Source: a virus. From it: DNA of 52,233 nt. The translations under genes were made by a program, and so were the position numbers. The stretch is taken from positions 1 through 52,233 of the IMG/VR virus record IMGVR_UViG_3300037151_000077. One strand, 5' to 3'. Shown one piece after another: positions 48,167-52,233 of this stretch. The notes beneath the pieces are model-generated. The model was not told the origin of the DNA and did no database searches. It saw nothing but the letters and a program-made list of their open reading frames with translations. Every line of letters begins with the position of its first letter. The stretch's first letter is position 1.

Positions 48167-48228
48167 TAGAATTGCTTCGTATTGCTCCCCGCCGGATTCA
48201 GCGATGGCCCTTCCCAACCGAGGGAACG

Positions 48229-48259
48229 TTGACTCCGGCCTTTTCTTTTTTGCTATACT
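48229..48259 (+). promoter_or_regulatory. candidate promoter for the ASCH-like gene
   Basis: TTGACT at 48229-48234 and TATACT at 48254-48259, spacer 19. The GTG start at 48271 lies twelve bases downstream, again hinting at a leaderless or near-leaderless mRNA. A T-rich run fills the spacer. Confidence 0.4.
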
Positions 48260-48270
48260 CCGATCCCGTC

Positions 48271-48678
48271 GTGGGTCTCTATAACTTCCAGCCGCGGTTC
48301 GTGCCCTTCGTGAAAGATGGATCGAAGAGGCACACCATCCGCGCCAAGCGTGTACATCCCGACAAACCCGGCAACACGCTGCATCTCTACATCGGCCTCC
48401 GAACCCGGGGCGTCGAACTCATCGGCCGCTCGACCTGCCTCCACGTGGAAGATATTGTTATCAGCGAGGCGCTCCAAGTGTTCGTCGACGGCGTGGAACT
48501 GTCGGCCTCGGAAAAGAACGCGCTGGCATTCTGTGATGGGTTCCGATCTCGCGGCGTCGAGCACGCCTTCGAAGAAATGATGGAGTTCTGGGAAGGGCGA
48601 CTTCCGTTCGTGGGCGACATCATTCACTGGAGCAAGGATCTGCAGCAAGGAAAGGAGAGGTGTCATGTACCGAAATGA
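48271..48678 (+). CDS. ASCH-domain-like protein
   Basis: 135 residues from GTG 48271. It reads VGLYNFQPRFVPFVKDGSKR, HTIRAKRVHPDKPGNTLHLY, GLRTRGVELIGRSTC and MMEFWEGRLPFVGDIIHW. This is a phage family I know with an ASCH-like fold (RNA-binding or modified-base recognising). The end overlaps the following gene by 14 bases. Confidence 0.75.
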   Translation: MGLYNFQPRFVPFVKDGSKRHTIRAKRVHPDKPGNTLHLYIGLRTRGVELIGRSTCLHVEDIVISEALQVFVDGVELSASEKNALAFCDGFRSRGVEHAFEEMMEFWEGRLPFVGDIIHWSKDLQQGKERCHVPK

Positions 48679-49000
48679 AGCTCAGCAATGCCAAGCAATC
48701 CGCATTCTGCTTTCCTCGCTCAACCTCCAACATCTCTGGACTGAAAAAGGTCCGACGCAACGCGCCTGCGAATGGCTCGAAAGTTCTCCGCTTTCCTCCG
48801 GAGAACAGGTTCTCTTGCGGTGCGCCTTCGATTTCTGGAATGGCGAAGGGAAGGTCACACTGTACCGCGATCTGTTAGGCACACTCGACAGCCCGCGACT
48901 CGGAAAAGTTCTCACACTGGCAATGGCTGTCAATAGCGGAAGCGAAACAGTGGATCGCTGGATCTCGCAGGAAGGCCCATTCGAAGACATCGCATCATGA
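48665..49000 (+). CDS. hypothetical phage protein
   Basis: 111 residues with a strong ribosome site (AAGGAAAGGAGAGGTGTC). It includes LRCAFDFWNGEGKVTLYRDLLGTLDSPRLGKVLTLAMAVNSGSETVDRWI, a segment common in small phage proteins near HU or integrase genes. Function unknown. Confidence 0.65.
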   Translation: MYRNEAQQCQAIRILLSSLNLQHLWTEKGPTQRACEWLESSPLSSGEQVLLRCAFDFWNGEGKVTLYRDLLGTLDSPRLGKVLTLAMAVNSGSETVDRWISQEGPFEDIAS

Positions 49001-49066
49001 TCGGGGACCGAGTGCCGTTGCGTGTCCGGGTTCCGGTCCCGCCGTGCTCGCGCAGTTTCTTCGATC

Positions 49067-49399
49067 TTACGCCGCCTTCGCTGTTTTTCCTCCCGGCGGT
49101 GTGATCGCATCCTTCGCGGCTTTGGCCATGCGGAATTTTACGACCGTCCGCGCCTTGATCTGAATCGCTTCGCCGTTCTGCGGGTTGCGGCCGATGCGGG
49201 CCTTGCGATGCGCCTTCACTAACCTTCCAATTCCAGGCAGCACGAAGACGCCGTTTTTCTTCGTCTCTTTGATGGCTATGTCGGCGAGCTCCTCGAGGAA
49301 CGAGGCGGCCGTCTTATTGTTCACTTCAAGTTCCTCGGCGAGATGCCGGGTCAGTTGCGTCTTGGTCATCGTCAGCGTTGTCATTTTTAGCGTGGTCAT
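49067..49399 (-). CDS. HU-family DNA-binding protein
   Basis: 110 residues from the ATG at 49399 with GGAGG nine bases upstream. After a Met/Thr-rich start it follows the HU pattern: TKTQLTRHLAEELEVNNKTAASFLEELADIAIKETKKNGVFVLPGIGRL, RKARIGRNPQNGEAIQI and VKFRMAKAAKDAI. HU proteins bend and compact DNA and often help integrase complexes. Diverges from the integrase gene with 89 bases between. Confidence 0.9.
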   Translation of the reverse strand: MTTLKMTTLTMTKTQLTRHLAEELEVNNKTAASFLEELADIAIKETKKNGVFVLPGIGRLVKAHRKARIGRNPQNGEAIQIKARTVVKFRMAKAAKDAITPPGGKTAKAA

Positions 49400-49488
49400 T
49401 CGGGGAAATCCTCCGACCCGCATACTAACTGAGTTTTCCACCGCTTTCCACAGACCGCACAGGAGAGATCGGCGCTACGATCCCGCCG

Positions 49489-50688
49489 ATGCCCGCTTTA
49501 GCCCAGCTGCTGGCTTTCCCCTCGAGACCGAAACAGCGTCTCGCCATATTGCCAGTCGAAGCGGCCGCTCCGGATCTGATTCTCACCCCGCCCGTTCCAC
49601 CCCCTCCGAAAAAACCTCGCCGCCGGCGCAAGCCTCCGGTCTCGCTCTCGGACGCGCAGCTGCTGGCTTTGCTCGAGCGGGCAAAAGCTCATCGCGAGCG
49701 CGACTGGGTCATGATTCTGGTGACCTACTGGCACGGGCTGCGGGCTTCTGAGACGATCTCCCTGCGCGAGCGCGACTTCGACCTGGCGGAAGGGACGGTC
49801 AAATTCGTCCGCGGCAAGGGGTCGGATGGCGGAGAGCAGACGCTGCAGGAGCACGAGAATCCGCTGCTCAATGAGCGCGCGGCGATCGCAGCCTGGCTGA
49901 AGGACCGCGGCCAGTTCGGAGTGAAGGGCGGAGCGAAACGGCAAGTTGGGAGGAACCATGCGCACAATTCAGATTCTTCTGTGGATTCTGGTCGTTCTCG
50001 AAGTGTCGGAGTGGATCACGTTTCTAATCATCAAGCCGTGGAGGCAGCGCTAGCCGCGAATTCGGCTGAAGGCAAGCAGCCAGCCGGTGGCGATCAAGCC
50101 CATGATCAGCCAGCCGTACCAGGGTATAGCGACGACGACCGAGGCCGCGCATACGCCGAAGGTCAAAACGACGACGGCGATCGCCTGCCAGTGGGACATG
50201 AGAAAAAGATTACACCCTCAAAAACCAGACAAAGTAATGAGATTGTCAGAAATTTGGGGGGTCCCACGAAAGTGCCACCTGGGGATATCTGGGCTTGGCC
50301 GCCTGATAAGCCAGCTGGTGGCTGCAAACCCTCACCCGACCCCTCGCGTGCTGCCCTAGAGCCTCCAGCGCCGCCGCAAACCCCCTCGGATCGTCTCTTC
50401 CCAATCACCCGGCAGCATTTCTGGGCTATCGTTCACGGTTACGCCCTGGCTGCAGGGATCCCCAGGCGCAAGTGTAAAACCCACATGCTGAAGCACACGA
50501 TCGCCAAGCACTTAGTCCGGGCCGGACACCCCTTGAATGAGATCCAGGAGTGGATGGGCTGGTCATCGATCGAGACGATGAACTGGTACACGCGTGCCGA
50601 CGAGGAAGAGCTAGGTCATCGGATCGGTGATAGCATTCGGGCGAAGCAAGGCCTGCGCCAGGTGCAGCAGGGGAGTTTGTTCTCGTGA
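49489..50688 (+). CDS. int: tyrosine recombinase/integrase interrupted by an in-frame insert
   Basis: 399-codon open frame. N-terminal half: SLSDAQLLALLERAKAHRERDWVMILVTYWHGLRASETISLRERDFDL, with the first catalytic Arg in GLRASE near residue 85. C-terminal half: SDRLFPITRQHFWAIV, CKTHMLKHTIAKHLVRAGHPLNEIQEWMGW with the second catalytic site (HMLKHT in place of HxxRH), and NWYTRAD with the nucleophilic Tyr. Between residues about 145 and 300 is a hydrophilic, unrelated stretch. The same DNA codes two tiny membrane proteins (49958-50053 plus, 50050-50199 minus). The integrase may be a functional enzyme with a loop, or two halves of a disrupted gene. Confidence 0.75.
   Translation: MPALAQLLAFPSRPKQRLAILPVEAAAPDLILTPPVPPPPKKPRRRRKPPVSLSDAQLLALLERAKAHRERDWVMILVTYWHGLRASETISLRERDFDLAEGTVKFVRGKGSDGGEQTLQEHENPLLNERAAIAAWLKDRGQFGVKGGAKRQVGRNHAHNSDSSVDSGRSRSVGVDHVSNHQAVEAALAANSAEGKQPAGGDQAHDQPAVPGYSDDDRGRAYAEGQNDDGDRLPVGHEKKITPSKTRQSNEIVRNLGGPTKVPPGDIWAWPPDKPAGGCKPSPDPSRAALEPPAPPQTPSDRLFPITRQHFWAIVHGYALAAGIPRRKCKTHMLKHTIAKHLVRAGHPLNEIQEWMGWSSIETMNWYTRADEEELGHRIGDSIRAKQGLRQVQQGSLFS
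49958..50053 (+). CDS. tiny membrane protein embedded in the integrase frame
   Basis: 31 residues (MRTIQILLWILVVLEVSEWI then TFLIIKPWRQR), a single membrane helix with basic end. The ribosome site GGGAGGAACC directly precedes the ATG. It lies in the +1 frame relative to the integrase and ends with a TAG that shares a CTAG palindrome with the stop of the opposite gene. Too short for family assignment. Confidence 0.5.
   Translation: MRTIQILLWILVVLEVSEWITFLIIKPWRQR
50050..50199 (-). CDS. tiny two-helix membrane protein, antisense in the integrase frame
   Basis: 49 residues (MSHWQAIAVVVLTFGVCAAS, VVVAIPWYGWLIMGLIATGW, LLAFSRIRG): two hydrophobic helices split by IPWYGW. Its TAG (50052-50050) overlaps the TAG of the plus-strand peptide in a CTAG palindrome. 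Such hydrophobicity on an antisense strand is not expected by chance from the hydrophilic integrase frame. Function unknown. Confidence 0.5.
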   Translation of the reverse strand: MSHWQAIAVVVLTFGVCAASVVVAIPWYGWLIMGLIATGWLLAFSRIRG

Positions 50689-51023
50689 GCAAACGCAAGA
50701 AAAATCCGCGCGATCTCGCCGCACGAGGCTTCTGTCCCTCTTGCAGCAAATCCACAAAGCAAGGGCCGTATCTGCGAGGCGCCAACGTTTTCCTCTATGT
50801 CTGCGATAGATGCCCTGAGACCATGTTGCTCGCGACCTCGCCGGATCAAGACTTCATTGAACTGAGCCCGGGGCAGTGGCGGGCGATCGAGAACTGGCAC
50901 GCGGAACACATGGGAGCTATCTATGAATTCGAGGAGCGGACGATGGCCTCGATTCATCAAGAGTTCCCCAAAATGCTTGTGCGGATCTTGACACCGCGCG
51001 GCGCTCGGACCGGGACTGCATGA
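50685..51023 (+). CDS. zinc-ribbon-like protein
   Basis: 112 residues from GTG 50685, overlapping the integrase stop (GTGA). It has FCPSCSKSTKQGPYLRGANVFLYVCDRCPETMLL, a CxxC...CxxC ribbon in the first half, and a soluble helical C-terminal half. Unknown function; co-transcribed with the integrase. Confidence 0.6.
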   Translation: MSKRKKNPRDLAARGFCPSCSKSTKQGPYLRGANVFLYVCDRCPETMLLATSPDQDFIELSPGQWRAIENWHAEHMGAIYEFEERTMASIHQEFPKMLVRILTPRGARTGTA

Positions 51024-51026
51024 GTC

Positions 51027-51251
51027 ATGACAGGTAAATTCACGCTCGAGCTTACGCTCTCGGAAAAGATGGCGCTCACCGATGCCCTGGTCGAGCACAT
51101 CCGCTGCCCCAACTCGACAGAAGTTTTCGTCAACTGCTCAGAGGCGCCACCGGTCGAGACCACGATCGGCGAACTGATACGGCTCGTCACCGATGCGAAG
51201 TATGTCCCGGCACCGGAAGAAATCCCCGATCCGAAAACCCGCGCAGTTTAA
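51027..51251 (+). CDS. hypothetical small protein
   Basis: 74 residues (MTGKFTLELTLSEKMALTDA; VEHIRCPNSTEVFVNCSE). Acidic alpha/beta composition. ATG four bases after the previous stop. No family recognised. Confidence 0.55.
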   Translation: MTGKFTLELTLSEKMALTDALVEHIRCPNSTEVFVNCSEAPPVETTIGELIRLVTDAKYVPAPEEIPDPKTRAV

Positions 51252-51285
51252 ACTAAGCCACCGGCTGGCTATCTGCATTTGTCCC

Positions 51286-51314
51286 TTGACCAGTATTCCC
51301 TGATCCACTAAAGT
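51286..51314 (+). promoter_or_regulatory. candidate promoter in the 51252-51442 gap
   Basis: TTGACC at 51286-51291, 17-base spacer, TAAAGT at 51309-51314. It points into a GC-rich, gene-free stretch that ends in a terminator-like sequence. Confidence 0.45.
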
Positions 51315-51319
51315 CTGAT

Positions 51320-51440
51320 CCCGTTGTTGGCATTCAGCGCGGGCCGCGAGCAGGCGGGCGCGCTTGAACGAGCTGGGGTCGGGAGCACGACGCGCAAAGC
51401 GGGCCAGATCGAGGGGGTGCGCAGACCGGCCCCGTTTTTC
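51320..51440 (+). ncRNA. candidate structured small RNA or leader
   Basis: About 120 bases without a gene, downstream of a promoter-like pair. Several arms can pair, for example GCGCGGGCC with GGCGGGCGCGC (51339-51365), and CGGGCC (51400-51405) with GGCCCCG (51428-51434), the latter followed by TTTTT (51435-51439) like an intrinsic terminator. No known RNA family recognised. It could equally be the regulated leader of the 51443 gene. Confidence 0.35.
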
Positions 51441-51442
51441 AA

Positions 51443-51691
51443 ATGTTAGCCGTCAAAGCGAAATACGTGCGACGCTCGATCTGCGATTGTGGCTTCTCCG
51501 TAATGCGTGATGAAGTACCGCTCGGCAAAATCTATCTCGCTTACCCGGCCACGATCGAACGGGACTGGCGTATGCGCTGCGGCGGCTGCGGCGAAACATC
51601 ACAGCTTGCCAGCATTGTGGTGGACGATGGGCAACGGCCGGTGGGAAGACTCCCGTTAGGCATTCTCGAACTGGATGAGGAGGTCGCATGA
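51443..51691 (+). CDS. small zinc-binding-type protein
   Basis: 82 residues (VKAKYVRRSICDCGFSVMRD; ERDWRMRCGGCGETSQLASI), with a CxC and a CxxC knuckle about 38 residues apart. Starts right after the terminator-like sequence and ends in an ATGA overlap with the final gene. Function unknown. Confidence 0.6.
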   Translation: MLAVKAKYVRRSICDCGFSVMRDEVPLGKIYLAYPATIERDWRMRCGGCGETSQLASIVVDDGQRPVGRLPLGILELDEEVA

Positions 51692-52233
51692 ACTGTCAAT
51701 TCCAGGACGAAGTCGAGATGGCACTCGCCATGACGCGGCGCGAGATGGTCGAGGATCCCGGCGAGATCTGGCCGCGCGTGCTCGCCTTCGAGTGCGGTCC
51801 GGAGAGAAAACTGGTTTGGTCGCACATCGATCCCCGCATGATGGCCGACTGGCGCAGTAAGAACGTAATCGGAACCCGGATCGTCCGGGACTGTTTCATT
51901 TCGAAGGTTGTGGTCTTTCTCTCCGATGGCTTCCACAACTCGCCAGCGCCAGGCAAAACATTCGCCGATTATCCGCGCAGCTTCGCCGAGTGGCCGAAAG
52001 AGCTCATTCACGAAACCCTGCTGGTATGGGTCAATGCCCAGGGCATGGGGGGATTCAACCTCGAGCATCCCTATACCCGTGACGAGAAGGGCCGGCGCGT
52101 TTTCGCTCCGGAGCCGGAACTGTGCCCTGCCAAGCTCTTCAGCCGCTTCAGTTTCGATCTCAGCACCGCGACCGAGGAGGAGGCTGCCATCGAAGCGCTT
52201 CTTTCGGGCGTACAGATTCAAAAGCGGGCCTGA
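51688..52233 (+). CDS. hypothetical protein, last gene of window
   Basis: 181 residues, ATGA overlap with the preceding gene; its TGA is the last three bases of the window. Contains VLAFECGPERKLVWSHIDPRMMADWRSKNVIGT and FHNSPAPGKTFADYPRSFAEWPKELIHETLLVWVNAQGMGG. Soluble alpha/beta composition, acidic tail (TATEEEAAIEALLSG). No family recognised. Confidence 0.6.
   Translation: MNCQFQDEVEMALAMTRREMVEDPGEIWPRVLAFECGPERKLVWSHIDPRMMADWRSKNVIGTRIVRDCFISKVVVFLSDGFHNSPAPGKTFADYPRSFAEWPKELIHETLLVWVNAQGMGGFNLEHPYTRDEKGRRVFAPEPELCPAKLFSRFSFDLSTATEEEAAIEALLSGVQIQKRA

Noticed and set aside
1-52233. tRNA or tmRNA genes
   Set aside because: No cloverleaf-like sequence with a plausible anticodon and T-loop was noticed by eye; a tRNA scan was not possible here.

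Overview
The window looks like an essentially complete genome of a temperate, long-tailed (siphovirus-type) phage or excised prophage of about 52 kb with an HK97-type head. It holds packaging, head, connector, tail, lysis and integration genes in the usual order, no rRNA or tRNA genes and no host housekeeping genes. The host cannot be read directly. The GC-rich DNA, the large number of tiny Cys-pair proteins and the style of the tail-fibre repeats recall phages from soil bacteria such as Acidobacteriota; that is inference. The first three bases are the stop of a leftward gene and the last three are the stop of a rightward gene, so on a circular map two convergent genes would abut exactly at the break.

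Layout. (1) 1-9067, minus strand: one long leftward operon of about 22 mostly tiny genes, nearly all joined by 4-base ATGA/GTGA overlaps. It starts with an HTH replication- or regulator-like protein and holds a HerA/DUF87-type ATPase, a PD-(D/E)XK-like protein, an HNH endonuclease and several Cys-pair proteins. (2) 9179-14210, mainly plus: small accessory genes, among them a membrane protein, a Tat-like signal protein and a secreted protein, with candidate promoters. (3) 14330-18166: truncated serine recombinase, HNH endonuclease, candidate cos region, small and large terminase. (4) 18174-27786: membrane peptide, portal, S49 maturation protease with a Cys-rich tail, major capsid protein bracketed by hairpins, and the neck/connector series. 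(5) 27809-30609: fibre-like genes placed before the tail tube, closed by a terminator. (6) 30724-40257: tail tube, tail chaperones with a -1 frameshift, tape measure, distal tail and hub, large repeat-bearing tail protein and a likely receptor-binding tip. (7) 40264-44810: an accessory cluster with three GT31-like glycosyltransferases, a SAM methyltransferase, a membrane protein and antisense Cys-pair ORFs. (8) 44912-47079: SleB-like endolysin, holin-like and coiled-coil membrane proteins. (9) 47029-52233: small regulators, a DUF3467 protein, an ASCH-like protein, HU, a tyrosine integrase interrupted by an insert with two tiny membrane-protein ORFs, and a candidate structured RNA.

How it fits together. 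Terminase cuts and packages DNA through the portal. The S49 protease matures the capsid, the connectors seal it, and the chaperones and tape measure build the tail. The fibres and tip bind the host, while the glycosyltransferase cluster next to the tip genes could modify either virion proteins or the host surface. No DNA polymerase, replicative helicase or classic CI-type repressor was recognised, so replication probably relies on the host. The most unusual features are the integrase with embedded genes, the glycosyltransferase cluster, the duplicated sequence at gene starts and stops, the Cys-rich additions to terminase and protease, and the hairpins around the capsid gene.
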